From contig JANQNU010000065.1 in the NCBI GenBank assembly GCA_028279405.1, positions 32,877-96,876 of the forward strand: 64,000 nt of DNA, written 5' to 3'. Of this stretch, positions 11,001 through 18,824 are shown piece after piece. The notes beneath the pieces are model-generated. The model made no database searches. It saw nothing but the letters and a program-made list of their open reading frames with translations, and was not told where the DNA came from. The DNA comes from Phycisphaerae bacterium (GTDB taxonomy: Bacteria > Planctomycetota > Phycisphaerae > UBA1845 > Fen-1342). Position 1 is the first letter of the stretch. Each line of letters opens with the position of its first letter. The position numbers and the translations under genes are program-made.

Positions 11001-11174
11001 GAGGGCAGCTTGGTACGCCTCCGCGGCGCTCTCGCGCCGAATCTGACCAGCCGTGAGAAAGCCAGGGACGACAACGAAGAGCGCGATTGCCGTGGCCGCG
11101 CGACGCACCCGACTTGGGTATCGCTCGACTCGACGAGCCGATTCGGTGGCGTTGACGGTACTCAGGTCGCGCAC
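8025..11174 (-). CDS. CRTAC1-like secreted protein: TPR plus FG-GAP/ASPIC-UnbV
   Basis: A 1049-residue exported protein. GTG at 11174 overlaps the end of the cupin gene by 13 bp, suggesting coupling. After a hydrophobic leader (ATAIALFVVVPGFLTAGQ), residues about 50-130 look like TPR repeats (AEAYQAALEHKRVGNAAEAL, AYEPTLRYQLGLAYQ-like). Then follow FG-GAP/VCBS loops (DVDHDGDVDLVLAN, DLDGNGTRDIIVA, DLDGDGWLDLVGW) and an ASPIC/UnbV-type segment with AVIWPDGRLD. The C-terminal third is a beta-rich region reminiscent of discoidin/NPCBM domains. Such CRTAC1-type proteins are expanded in planctomycetes, with unknown function. The true start could be slightly downstream. Confidence 0.8.
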   Translation of the reverse strand: MRDLSTVNATESARRVERYPSRVRRAATAIALFVVVPGFLTAGQIRRESAAEAYQAALEHKRVGNAAEALAAFEDAVRLAPYEPTLRYQLGLAYQAAWRARDAQLQFREAWRRNGLHRAALERLVTVGAPDSDVARYQQALNRVRTVVETPVDDANWEQCRFSAPARAEDEIQAPNARSPVLLRDSTAINRLDAVHGMRAAAADVDRRGTSQCLVADGHGQILRLKLASKAPPFTVLHQLDERLGPVQQLLVADIMPTPVSADAAPIAPNPQTQQSTEDEIKALRAAAITDGDCIVLCERGTALLIRTADGRFVDASERAGFGPATGRGTLADVDHDGDVDLVLANADGIAIWQNNADGSFADVTASYDLAIDGAANDVVVIDLDGNGTRDIIVATDAGTRVLERNGNGQYSAPTVPAGAWPAARRILANDFTNDGRADVVLVTEDGIVHIDPHGGVRAQITCRGIVPALVTPLDLDGDGWLDLVGWFTKGGPFRLCAWRSSGPVRWHVDLDVNGTREVATFQRPPRAAVLCDVALSPMDNLLVLDATGGTHLLWPASTNRVAFPALPGPSWNRNAIGAIVTGTRGDHRVSRFVNGPRVKLGAASHRLLDLAVIWPDGRLDNQTDWSGSVIMTAFLARLHPRPTGLYVFDAHARSTESFATDILVGARLGELDAAGAPRTPDSEELVALGDLQTREGGFELLISAEFAGVSYLDQARLLVVDHPANVEVHTNDQLQPPPYPRSKLETIGQPTRLQASRSSDGRDRTAALREMDKVYAPPGAALPLPASGVTQPLAIELDFGVIDRSRSLVLALTGSYFPPTADDTASFRQRRDRNTPGALARSTPIRLESLDAYDRWRPVDASIGLPAGRDKTVIVDLAGKLAVGATKLRLTCANEVHWDRIALAERVPPSTRIRAAKLENAKLEHRGYSSTHEGTPMFYSTGSNERFQRQVGGWYTRYGNVDELVRNRDERLLVMRGGDGLTLRFTADLPPTADGHRRSFFLYTFGWTKHAHHHVRDGDQVAPLPVQSDATATGNDWQLRYNTRWHQR

Positions 11175-11515
11175 TGCTCGGGCGCTGGGATCAGGCAGAT
11201 GAATTGCAACGGCTCCGTTCCCGTATTGCGAAACTGATGCATCTCGTTCGGCGGGACCCAGATGACGTCGCCGGCGCGGAACGCCTGCTCACCTTGCGGA
11301 CTCTGGGCCGTGCCTTCGCCGTTGAGAATAATGATCTCGTGTTCGTAATCGTGTTGATGATGGGGGGTGTGTCCGCCGGGCGCCACTTCGAAATGTCGCA
11401 TGTGGAAGTTGCCGGCGCCCTCAGCTGGGCCGACGAGCATCCGCATACGGGCCCCTGTCGCACCATCCATCGTGACCGGCTGCTGTTCGTGCTGATCGAT
11501 CGGCTTGACCTTCAT
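11162..11515 (-). CDS. Cupin domain protein
   Basis: A 117-residue single-domain beta-barrel protein. The open frame reaches back to 12442, but this is a shadow of the nuclease gene. The ATG at 11515 is preceded by GAGGATC and starts MKVKPIDQHEQQPVTMDG. Cupin motif 1 is complete (APGGHTPHHQHDYEHEIIIL, with three His and a Glu for metal), followed by GEGTAQ and motif 2 (GDVIWVPPNEMHQFRNTG). It would bind a divalent metal and a small ligand, or act as a small isomerase or dioxygenase; the reaction cannot be assigned. It sits 10 bp downstream of the nuclease gene and overlaps the next gene, so the three probably form one operon. Confidence 0.88.
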   Translation of the reverse strand: MKVKPIDQHEQQPVTMDGATGARMRMLVGPAEGAGNFHMRHFEVAPGGHTPHHQHDYEHEIIILNGEGTAQSPQGEQAFRAGDVIWVPPNEMHQFRNTGTEPLQFICLIPAPEQCAT

Positions 11516-11525
11516 GACACGATCC

Positions 11526-12533
11526 TCATTTGACAGTGGTCGCGGCCCCGCGCTGCCCGGAGGAGCGTGCGAGATCGCCGTCAAGCTCATTGTAACGCGT
11601 GAAGTCGCTGATTTGCTGTTCCGTCGGCACGGACGACGTCCAAGCGCCGTTGTAAAGCGCCGCCAGCATTGCAGCGCCATCGGCGAGCCGATCCGTGACC
11701 AGCGCACGGCCCGGCGATTTGCGCAGCGTGCCATCCTTGTCCATCTCGTAAACGGTTTCGAACTTGGCGTGCGATCGCAGAACGTACGCCCGCAAGTCCG
11801 TCCAGATGTCCTTGCCGTCGCCGTCGAGTTTGATTGCGGGGGCCTTCGCTGCACGAACGGTGGCGTAGTCGATCTTGTGCAGATCGAGGGCACCAGTGTC
11901 CATGAACGCGTGGATCGTCTGATCGCGACCGGCTGCCGCGAAGCCGCGCGGGTTCTCGCCTTGCCAGCCGTTGTAATGCTTCGTCGTGTGCAACGGCTGC
12001 GCGAGGTCACCAACGATATGAGACAAAATCCCCATATGATAGACCGCATTCTCGCGCGCCTGCGCGAGCTGGTGGGCCCGTCGGGAATCGTTGAGCTGCT
12101 CCAGGATTCGCAGGGTGTTGAACGACGACTGGAGTTTTGCGTACGCCTCGTCGACGGCCTGCAATGCAAAGCCCGGTTCCTTCTTCTTGCCATCCGGGTC
12201 CGCTTTGGCCATCGCGCGGATGAAGTCGCCGCGAAGCCGAGGCATCGTATGGATGGTGAGGCCGAAGTCTTCCAGGAGCTCGACGTCCAGAAAGTGGTTC
12301 GCGTAGTTGGTGTGGTTGAGCGTGCCGTGCTTCCAGCCCTTCCAACGGTCGATCTCGTTGGATTGGTAAGCGATTCGGTCGCGCACCTTCGATTCCGAGA
12401 ACCAGTTCGGGAAATCGCCGGGCAGGGAGTCGATTGCGACATAGGTGATCAAGCGGTGGCCGTGAGCGCCCCAGGCGAATGTTGCCGGCAGAGCGCACTG
12501 CAGCGCGAGCAGGGCGGCCAGGGTTCGTTTCAT
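11526..12533 (-). CDS. S1/P1-like zinc-dependent nuclease or phospholipase C family protein
   Basis: A 335-residue exported hydrolase of the S1/P1 nuclease and phospholipase C fold. The start is ATG 12533, giving signal peptide MKRTLAALLALQCALPATFA and a mature protein starting WGAHGH, where the N-terminal Trp and a nearby His typically bind zinc. Other ligands visible are NHTNYANHF, HIVGDLAQPLHTTKH (the family hallmark) and a later LHKID. The last motif is one residue shorter than the usual NLHxxWD spacing, so metal-site completeness should be modelled. It probably degrades nucleic acid or phospholipid in the periplasm. It is the first gene of a minus-strand run with the cupin and the FG-GAP protein. 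Confidence 0.8.
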   Translation of the reverse strand: MKRTLAALLALQCALPATFAWGAHGHRLITYVAIDSLPGDFPNWFSESKVRDRIAYQSNEIDRWKGWKHGTLNHTNYANHFLDVELLEDFGLTIHTMPRLRGDFIRAMAKADPDGKKKEPGFALQAVDEAYAKLQSSFNTLRILEQLNDSRRAHQLAQARENAVYHMGILSHIVGDLAQPLHTTKHYNGWQGENPRGFAAAGRDQTIHAFMDTGALDLHKIDYATVRAAKAPAIKLDGDGKDIWTDLRAYVLRSHAKFETVYEMDKDGTLRKSPGRALVTDRLADGAAMLAALYNGAWTSSVPTEQQISDFTRYNELDGDLARSSGQRGAATTVK

Positions 12534-12725
12534 GGCAGGGTCCTCAGTTCGTTGGCAACGGCCCGCCGAACTGGTCGGCGGCGCTGAAAAACGGCAATTC
12601 AAATGGTATGTGCCGGTTGCAATCCGTTCAAGAACGGGGCCGGTTGTGGCGAGCTCGGTCGGAGGGTGGCGTCCTGAATCGGGGTTGACGGCCCTGGTTC
12701 GCGGGTCTAGGCTGGGATTTGAGCA

Positions 12726-12800
12726 CGGGGCGTGGCGCAGCTTGGCTAGCGCGTCTGCATGGGGTGCAGAAGGTCGCAGGTTCGAATCCTGTCGCCCCGA
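12726..12800 (+). tRNA. tRNA-Pro (anticodon GGG)
   Basis: A 75-base cloverleaf. The acceptor stem CGGGGCG (12726-12732) pairs with CGCCCCG (12793-12799), with discriminator A. The anticodon stem TCTGC/GCAGA encloses loop ATGGGGT, reading anticodon GGG. The T arm contains the standard GGTTCGAATCC. CCA is not encoded. Confidence 0.93.
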
Positions 12801-12905
12801 TTGGTTCCGGTCGCCGTGGACTCCCGCGGCGTTTTCGTGCGGAGCGCTCAAACGCGCGGTGCGTCGGGTTGTCGGGCCGTCGCGCCGGCCGGGACATTGT
12901 TATTT

Positions 12906-12996
12906 GGAGAGGTGGCCGAGTGGCTGAAGGCAACGGTTTGCTAAACCGTCGTAGTGCGTCATAGTGCTACCGCGGGTTCGAATCCCGCCCTCTCCG
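12906..12996 (+). tRNA. tRNA-Ser (anticodon GCT)
   Basis: A 91-base class II tRNA with a long variable arm. The acceptor GGAGAGG (12906-12912) pairs with CCTCTCC (12989-12995), with discriminator G. The anticodon stem ACGGT/ACCGT encloses TTGCTAA, giving anticodon GCT (codons AGC/AGU). The T arm is GCGGGTTCGAATCCCGC. CCA is not encoded. The 3' part recurs in the tandem repeats just downstream. Confidence 0.95.
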
Positions 12997-13060
12997 TTAA
13001 GCGCTCCTCGCAGAGTGCTGTCTTGCAGAAAGTCATCTCCGCTATTCACTGAGTGGAGGG

Positions 13061-13430
13061 GTTCGAACACGCTCACGAGCGTCAGCGAGTGCGCGGGATC
13101 GACACCCGGCAGGGGGCCGCGCAGCGAATCCCGCCCTCTCCATTCACGTTATCTTGATAGGGGGACCGTCGAATTCGTCGTGCGCCTCGTCTTTTTGAGG
13201 TGCAAGGGGTTCGAACCCGCCCACGAGCGTCAGCGAGTGCGCGGAGGTCGACGCCCCTGGGCGCCGCGCAGCGAATCCCGCCCTCTCCGTTCACGTTATC
13301 TTGATAGGGGGACCGTCGAATTCGTCATGCGCCTCGCGTCTTTTTGAGGTGCAAGGGATTCGAACGCGCTCACGAGCGTCAGCGCGTGCCGGGATCGACA
13401 CCGGTAGGGGCCGCGCGACGCGTGAGAAGG
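13061..13430 (+). repeat. Tandem 148/149-bp repeat carrying split tRNA-Ser 3' ends
   Basis: Two full units (from 13061 and 13209) and a partial third (from 13358). Each starts with GGTTCGAA or a one-base variant, continues into a GC-rich insert (CACGAGCGTCAGCG ... GGGGGCCGCGCAG), and then the first two resume with CGAATCCCGCCCTCTCC, the T-arm and acceptor end of the tRNA-Ser just upstream. After that comes a common spacer (CACGTTATCTTGATAGGGGG ... TTTTTGAGGTGCAAG). CGAA flanks both sides of the insert and could be a target duplication. The last partial copy runs up to the stop of the DUF4386-like gene. No ORF here is credible. Confidence 0.8.
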
Positions 13431-14153
13431 TCAAGCGATGCTGCCGGCATTTCGCTGTGATTCCGTCGCCGATCGAACTGCCTGAATCGGTCCGAACAGC
13501 AGCCATAACAATAAGAGCCCTTCGCCGGCCAATGCGGGAACGAACATCGCCAGCATGACGACCGATTCGTTCGCCAAGAAGAACTCGGGAGCCAACAGCG
13601 TACCCAGTCCGTGACCGACGTAGGCCAACCCGGCCAGTGCGACCAGCGCGCCGATCGCGGTCGGTAGCGGGCGGGTCCGCGCAATCAGCAGGCCTAGCAA
13701 CAGGAGGTGCACGCCGAAGAAGACCAGCGTCAGCGTGAACCCCAGGTGGTAGCGGGCAACCTCTTGCGCGACAAGCACGGACTGGAGCGCCGGGTCGTCG
13801 GCTGGGGCGGTGGCAAGCTGGACCGCGGCCGGCAGATGCAAGATCACCACGAATTGCGCGACGGTGTACGTGAGCCGAAACAACGTGCTGAGCGCGTTGA
13901 GCGCGGACGCTGCCGGTGCGATCAGGCGATAGAGCGCCCACGCCACGTACACGTCAGCGCCCGTCACGACGAGTAGCTCGGCCGTCGCGAGCCGTACCGT
14001 TCCGGCCTGCTCCCGAACGAAGCGTAGCAGTCCCTCAGGGTCGTCGGTGGCCGGCGCGGGACCCAGCAGGCCAAGGTTGGCATGCAGCGCCAGCGCGAAG
14101 ATCACGGCATAACCGACCCCCGCCAGTCGCGCGAATTTCGTTTCCTCGGTCAT
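13431..14153 (-). CDS. DUF4386-like integral membrane protein
   Basis: A 240-residue polytopic protein with about six membrane helices. I use ATG 14153 (MTEETKFARLAGVGYAVIF); the open frame extends 17 codons further. The N-terminal helix with ALHANLGLLG and the later pattern ALYRLIAP ... LFRLTYTVAQ, HLGFTLTLVFFGVHLLLLG and AGLAYVGHGLGTLLAP resemble the DUF4386 family. Function in that family is unknown. The gene ends directly at the tRNA-Ser-derived repeat, so its 3' end abuts a repeat boundary. The last residues (VRSATESQRNAGSIA) are hydrophilic and may be variable. Confidence 0.75.
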   Translation of the reverse strand: MTEETKFARLAGVGYAVIFALALHANLGLLGPAPATDDPEGLLRFVREQAGTVRLATAELLVVTGADVYVAWALYRLIAPAASALNALSTLFRLTYTVAQFVVILHLPAAVQLATAPADDPALQSVLVAQEVARYHLGFTLTLVFFGVHLLLLGLLIARTRPLPTAIGALVALAGLAYVGHGLGTLLAPEFFLANESVVMLAMFVPALAGEGLLLLWLLFGPIQAVRSATESQRNAGSIA

Positions 14154-14481
14154 GACGATCGAACTCCGTTCCTTCGCACGCGATCGACCTGACCCTGCCG
14201 CCAAACATGGAGATCAAGCGGTTCGCCACCAACGATTCAGCAGCGGGATCATATCGGTGAACGCCTGAACGGGCAGGGCGCTTCGTGTCGGAACATGTCT
14301 GGCCAGATGCAGGCGGTGATCGTCGCAGCACCCGGTAGGGGGCCGCGCAACGATTCCTACCTTTCCGGTCGAGTAGATCGCTTTGGGCGACTAGTGCCTG
14401 CCGAAGAACTCGGCGGTTCTCCGCGGGTCGTCGCCGAGATCAAAGATCACGGAGCAGACGGACCACCACCAGTGATCACTG
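14154..14481. other. Gap with one fragment of the tRNA-associated GC-rich insert
   Basis: No convincing gene. At 14328-14353 lies GCACCCGGTAGGGGGCCGCG followed by CAACGATTCC. It matches the right half of the GC-rich insert in the 13061-13430 repeats, so that element exists outside the tandem array too. The rest is the upstream region of the DUF4386-like gene. Confidence 0.55.
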
Positions 14482-15312
14482 TCAGCTTGTTTCTCTGCGT
14501 GAGTCTCCAAGGTGCTTGGAGCACAGATCACTATGCTCTTGAATCCATGAACTGGAATCGAATCCGTATCGTTCTTGGAACGCAACCGTCTCCGTTTCCA
14601 TCATGTAGCCATAGTTCTGATTGAGAAGAAGTCCCAGTACCGGCGTTTCCGATGAAAGATACTCTCCAATACAGGATTTCAAGATGTAGTAATCCGTATT
14701 TTCCTTTGCCCCTCCCCACTTCATTCGGAGCTCTGAGCTCCGGGCAACGAGAGGATCATTGGCCAAGCGGTTACTCTTCTTCGCGTTGTGCAACATTCTC
14801 AACGTACCATGTGGAGGCATACCGAAGGCCCAGTTGGACGCGAATGTGCGGATTGCCGCCTCAGCGCTACCCTCGTGGTCGCCAATCCGTCGAAGTTGTC
14901 TTGCGAGAAAAAACCAATACTCCGAGCATTCCGGGAAATCCGTGCAGATCGCTTGTAAGTTCGGAATGACCTCTGCGGGATCGTCTTGCACCAGCGCCTT
15001 CATCTTCCGAAATCTCGTGGTTACCAGAAGGGGATCCTCGACTGGGACATCTCCTCGCGTCCAATCGTTGGAATCCAGCCACCGCAGAAAGACAGAAAGA
15101 CGGGAGAAGGCGACCTCGATGGCCCACTCGTCATGCAACATGTCACAGACAATCGGCTCCTGACCTTCGCGACCGTATGGCCAATACAGACCGAAGTAGT
15201 CTCCGTTGCCCCCCTCAGCTTCCAAGACCGGCTTGAATCCAAGAGGAGGGTATGCGCCTCCGATCTCATCTTCGGCGAGCGAGAGCTTTTCAATCCCCTC
15301 TGCCAATTTCAT
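14482..15312 (-). CDS. Hypothetical protein, atypical base composition
   Basis: A 276-residue soluble protein starting at ATG 15312. I do not recognise the family. The N-terminal half has GFKPVLEAEGGNGDYFGLYW followed by PIVCDMLHDEWAIEVAFSRL, a layout that recalls SMI1/KNR4-like and related immunity proteins (weak inference). The middle looks helical and TPR-like (CSEYWFFLARQLRRIGDHEG). The DNA here is visibly AT-richer than its neighbours and uses codons such as TTG, AGA, AAT and GAA more often, which suggests a different history. It lies between tRNA-derived repeats and sseB with no obvious partner gene. Confidence 0.65.
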   Translation of the reverse strand: MKLAEGIEKLSLAEDEIGGAYPPLGFKPVLEAEGGNGDYFGLYWPYGREGQEPIVCDMLHDEWAIEVAFSRLSVFLRWLDSNDWTRGDVPVEDPLLVTTRFRKMKALVQDDPAEVIPNLQAICTDFPECSEYWFFLARQLRRIGDHEGSAEAAIRTFASNWAFGMPPHGTLRMLHNAKKSNRLANDPLVARSSELRMKWGGAKENTDYYILKSCIGEYLSSETPVLGLLLNQNYGYMMETETVAFQERYGFDSSSWIQEHSDLCSKHLGDSRRETS

Positions 15313-15387
15313 TGGTGCTGACTATAACTCTAATTCGACAGGTCCGTGCAAAACCAGTGGCCTACGTGCCCGAACCCGAAGAGTCAA

Positions 15388-16128
15388 CTATCGTTGATAG
15401 AAGGGGGCCGTACCTTCGAAATACTCGTCCAGCGGACCATGGCCGGTCATCTGGACGAAACTCACCGGCGGGTCGGGGACGTCGACTTCGCTCGCGACCA
15501 AGCCCACTTCACCAACCAGGCGGTCCCAATCTCCGGTCGCCTGCAGCGCGATCAGTGTATGCGGCCGTTCGTCCTGTGCGGGGTTGTAGAAATGCGCCAG
15601 GAAGGCACGCTGCACCTGCTCCGACTGCCGGAACAGCCGCGCCAAGGCGTCGACCAATTCCTGAGGATAGTTGGCCGGCTCGCCGATCATCACCTCCGTC
15701 GGCTCCTCCACGGTGTGCGGTTGCGCCGGCTGGAGAATCGAACCATCCAGAATGGCCGCGATTTCGTTGGGTGCGAAGTCCTTTCCGTAGTCGGACCGCG
15801 GGTTCAACACCAGCGCAGCGCCTTGCGTGATCCGCATCAACTCGAGCGCGTTCAACCGCAGATATGACGCTTCCGCACGAATGAACGCTTCGAGCCGTGG
15901 CAACGACGAGAACATCGGGACAACAGTCGTGCCTTCGCGGTCCCAGGTCTGGAGCCGCAGGGTCTCGCCGGCATGCAGTCGGTGTTCGCCGGTGGCTGTC
16001 GACACCCGGTCCTGAAGGACGAAGACGTCCGCCGCAGTCAGGTTCCGGTAAAACTCTGGCCGCTGTGCGGGATCGTGCGCAGCCGCCACCAGTGCCCGTT
16101 CCAGCTCGTTGGTAGGTTCGAATCCCAT
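15388..16128 (-). CDS. SseB-like protein
   Basis: A 246-residue soluble protein from ATG 16128. The N-terminal half has the SseB pattern: NELERALVAAAHDPAQRPEF, then FVLQDR, TVVPMFSSLPRLEAFI and GAALVLNPRSDYGKDFAPNE. The C-terminal half (EPTEVMIGEPANYPQELVDA, then AFLAHFYNPAQDERPHTLIA) corresponds to the SseB C-terminal domain. Members relate to enhanced serine sensitivity in E. coli and appear in type VII secretion and immunity contexts elsewhere. The biochemical role is unclear. No signal peptide is seen; probably cytosolic. Confidence 0.85.
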   Translation of the reverse strand: MGFEPTNELERALVAAAHDPAQRPEFYRNLTAADVFVLQDRVSTATGEHRLHAGETLRLQTWDREGTTVVPMFSSLPRLEAFIRAEASYLRLNALELMRITQGAALVLNPRSDYGKDFAPNEIAAILDGSILQPAQPHTVEEPTEVMIGEPANYPQELVDALARLFRQSEQVQRAFLAHFYNPAQDERPHTLIALQATGDWDRLVGEVGLVASEVDVPDPPVSFVQMTGHGPLDEYFEGTAPFYQR

Positions 16129-16231
16129 AACCGCAAATCCTCCGATCGGCAGTAGAACTCGAACGGTGTATCGGCCCGATCGGTGTCAACCTTCAATTGG
16201 TGAGAGCCTGAGGCGCCTCCACGGCGGTGAG

Positions 16232-17275
16232 TCAGCGTACCGCCCTGATCTGCTCCCGTAGCATGGCCTCGGTTTGTACGCCTTGGCCCATCCCGCGATA
16301 CGCGATCGTTCCGTCCGAGCCGATCACGACGATCGTAGGCGTCGGTCGTACGGCGTAGTCCGACCAAGCTGCGTTAGAGATGACGTGCTCGAATCCAGGG
16401 CAGATCTGCTCGCGCGTTCGGCGTGCAAGATCGTGTGTCTGGCTCACGGCGATGAAGCGGACAGACGGATCGTCTGCGTAGTCCGCCTGAACACGCTGCA
16501 TGCCGGCCGCGATGAGTTGGCAGCCGGCGCATTCGGCGTGACAGAAGACAAGCACGTTGGTCGCACCGTCGACGACCAGATCGACGGCCTCATCGGTGCC
16601 GAGCGAGCGGCCCGCTGTGCGCGGCGCGGGAAAGCCGGTCGTGACTGGCGCGCGGTCGGTGGCCTGCAAGCGCGCCTGTCGTTCGTCATAGTCGATCATC
16701 AGATCCCAGGACGATCCGCCCAATGCGATCGGACTGTCACTAGCGAGAAATGACTCAAAGACGCCGTCGAGATCGGTATCCACGAACAAGATGCTATTGG
16801 CGCCGAACCGAAGCGCGCCGAGGGCCAGATCCTCGCCGCCGTGCTCGAGGCGCGCCGTCCAAAGTTCCCGGACAAGGTATTCGCTTTCGGGGCCCGCGTT
16901 GCAGATCTCCACGAGCACGCGCTCGCTTCCGAACTGCAGGCGGTGCTCCGTTGTCGCGCCGCGTTTCAATTCAGCCGCCTCGAAGCGACCGTTCCGATCG
17001 CGATCCACGCCCGTGCGGGCAGTGTCGTCCGTGTCGTCACGGCGCACTTCGAATTCTTCGCCCCGGGCCTGCACGACACCAACCCGCGTACCGGCGGAGT
17101 CGGCGGGCTCGAAGGAGATCGAGGATCGGATTCCGTATAGAGCCACCTGTTCCTGACCGAACTCGATCGGAATCAAGTCGCTCTCCAGCGCCCGGACTTC
17201 GGCACTCTGTCGTGTCGCGTCCGTGGTACGGCAACCCGTGACGCAAGCAAGAACAATGATGACCACAGATCTCAT
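16232..17275 (-). CDS. Lipoprotein with C-terminal thioredoxin-like domain
   Basis: A 347-residue exported protein from ATG 17275, with GGAG upstream. The leader MRSVVIIVLACVTGC contains a lipobox, so the Cys at 15 should be lipidated. Residues about 30-220 form a beta-rich domain with EF-hand-like loops (VDRDRNGRFEAAEL, VDTDLDGVFESF). The C-terminal 120 residues look like a thioredoxin fold (NVLVFCHAECAGCQLIA, TPTIVVIGSDGTIAYRG) with CAGC as the likely redox motif. It may be a periplasmic thiol-disulphide protein; the partner is unknown. It is divergent from the baeRF gene, with about 300 bp between them that should hold both promoters. Confidence 0.8.
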   Translation of the reverse strand: MRSVVIIVLACVTGCRTTDATRQSAEVRALESDLIPIEFGQEQVALYGIRSSISFEPADSAGTRVGVVQARGEEFEVRRDDTDDTARTGVDRDRNGRFEAAELKRGATTEHRLQFGSERVLVEICNAGPESEYLVRELWTARLEHGGEDLALGALRFGANSILFVDTDLDGVFESFLASDSPIALGGSSWDLMIDYDERQARLQATDRAPVTTGFPAPRTAGRSLGTDEAVDLVVDGATNVLVFCHAECAGCQLIAAGMQRVQADYADDPSVRFIAVSQTHDLARRTREQICPGFEHVISNAAWSDYAVRPTPTIVVIGSDGTIAYRGMGQGVQTEAMLREQIRAVR

Positions 17276-17573
17276 ACCGCGGACTCCGTTTCGATGGCGT
17301 TGATGTCGCGTGTCCGGATGAAGGAAACGTCTCAGTATACGCGCAGGTAACGATCGGCGTCGCGCATCGTTGACTTTTGCGCGCCGCGGCTATCATCCGG
17401 ATAGGACGTTCAGCAAGGGCGTCACACTGCACGAAACCGGTGCGCCGCCCGACGAGGGGGCGGCACTCGACGCTGATCCTTGGGCACGCCGGCGTCGAGT
17501 CTATCGAGAATCAACAGCACGGCACGCAAGGGCGCGTCACCCGACGGCGACGTGCACAGGGAGGTACCGCGCG

Positions 17574-18713
17574 ATGGAACTCAAGAACCTTCAGAAACAT
17601 GTCCAGACGCTGGCAACGCTCTCGGAAACGGAATCGCCGGTCATCAGTTGCTACCTGCGCCTCGACGAAGGACGCATTGCGGATCGTAACTTCCTCGACG
17701 GCACGTTCGGCTCGCTCCGACAGGGGCTGACGGGCGACGCGCGACGTTCGTTTGATGAGGCCGTCGCGCGAATCGAGTCTTACCTCGCACGGGAGCTGAT
17801 GGTCGAGGCGGAGGGGATTGCACTCTTCTCCCGCGCCGGTAGCGATCCGTTCTTTCTGCCGTTGCAGTTCCGCGTCCCGCTACCGAACTGGGTTGCTTCC
17901 GATACGACCCCGAACATCTATCACCTTGTCGAGCTCAAGGACAACTATCACCGCTACGTCGTGATGATCGCCGCCCACGATAGCGTCCGGATTCTGGAGG
18001 TGAACCTCGGCGAAGTCACGGAAGGGCTATGGCAACAACGACCGGAGCTTCGGCGCCGTGTCGGGCGCGAATGGTCGAAGGCACACTATCAGGATCATCG
18101 GCGGGAGCGCGAGCAGCGTTTCATCAAGGAGCAGATCCGGGTTCTGGATCACCTGATGTCCGCCGGCGGTTATACGCATCTGGTGCTGGCCGGGCACTCG
18201 ACGGTGACAGCTCCGGTTCGCGAGCTGCTCCCGAAGCATCTGGCGAGCAAACTCGTAGACGTCGTGCCGGCGTCATCCCGGATGCCAGTCGCGGATGTCG
18301 TTCGCGCAACGATAGCGGCGTTCGTCGAGGCCGAGGAGCGCGAGTCTCGTAGTGTGGCCGAGCGGCTCGACCGACAGCTGCGCACCGGCGGTCTCGCCGT
18401 CTCCGGGACCGGCCCGACGCTGGACGCGCTACGCTCGGAACGCGCCGATACGCTGGTGTTGGCCAGTGACTATTCGCCAGGCCGCGGATGGGCGTGTACG
18501 GAATGTGGCCGGATGGCCGAGGGAGCGGTACCGACGGCCTGTCCGGACTGCGCCGCAACCGCGATTCAGGAGATCGACATTCGGGAGGCAGTTGTCCGGC
18601 TGGCCGAGCAGCAGGGGCGTCCAGTCGAAGTCGTCAACGAGAGTGCGGCACTCCAGCGTCGCGGCGGCGTCGGGTGCCTGCTCCGCTATCGCAGCGCTGA
18701 GGATTACGCTTAG
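17574..18713 (+). CDS. baeRF-family (eRF1-like) protein
   Basis: A 379-residue protein. The open frame begins at 17370, but ATG 17574 has AGGGAGG about nine bases upstream and starts MELKNLQKHVQTLATLSETE, typical of the family. The opening (SPVISCYLRLDEGR) and the central part (GLWQQRPELRRRVGREWSKA, GGYTHLVLAGHSTVTAPVRE) match bacterial/archaeal homologues of eukaryotic release factor 1 (baeRF), proposed to act at the ribosome in stalling, rescue or immunity. The C-terminal domain has a CTECG ... CPDC zinc ribbon after the SDYSPGRGW segment, as in eRF1 domain 3. A GGQ motif is not visible. It heads a plus-strand run of small exported proteins, 72-111 bp downstream. Confidence 0.8.
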   Translation: MELKNLQKHVQTLATLSETESPVISCYLRLDEGRIADRNFLDGTFGSLRQGLTGDARRSFDEAVARIESYLARELMVEAEGIALFSRAGSDPFFLPLQFRVPLPNWVASDTTPNIYHLVELKDNYHRYVVMIAAHDSVRILEVNLGEVTEGLWQQRPELRRRVGREWSKAHYQDHRREREQRFIKEQIRVLDHLMSAGGYTHLVLAGHSTVTAPVRELLPKHLASKLVDVVPASSRMPVADVVRATIAAFVEAEERESRSVAERLDRQLRTGGLAVSGTGPTLDALRSERADTLVLASDYSPGRGWACTECGRMAEGAVPTACPDCAATAIQEIDIREAVVRLAEQQGRPVEVVNESAALQRRGGVGCLLRYRSAEDYA

Positions 18714-18824
18714 GACCGCCCAGCGACCTTGCCCGGGGTGCGGATTTTCCTTGCCTGACAGGCGCGTTGCGACTACGATTTCTCGGTGAATGTCCTTCCG
18801 AATGAAGCAATGGAGCAGAATCGG

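Noticed and set aside
11516..12442. Long minus-strand frame upstream of the cupin start (11162-12442)
   Set aside because: It runs through the nuclease gene in a different frame; only the last 117 codons show cupin motifs and a ribosome binding site.
13061..13430. CRISPR-like array
   Set aside because: Units of 148-149 bp are nearly identical along their whole length, without short direct repeats separated by unique spacers, and no cas genes are near.
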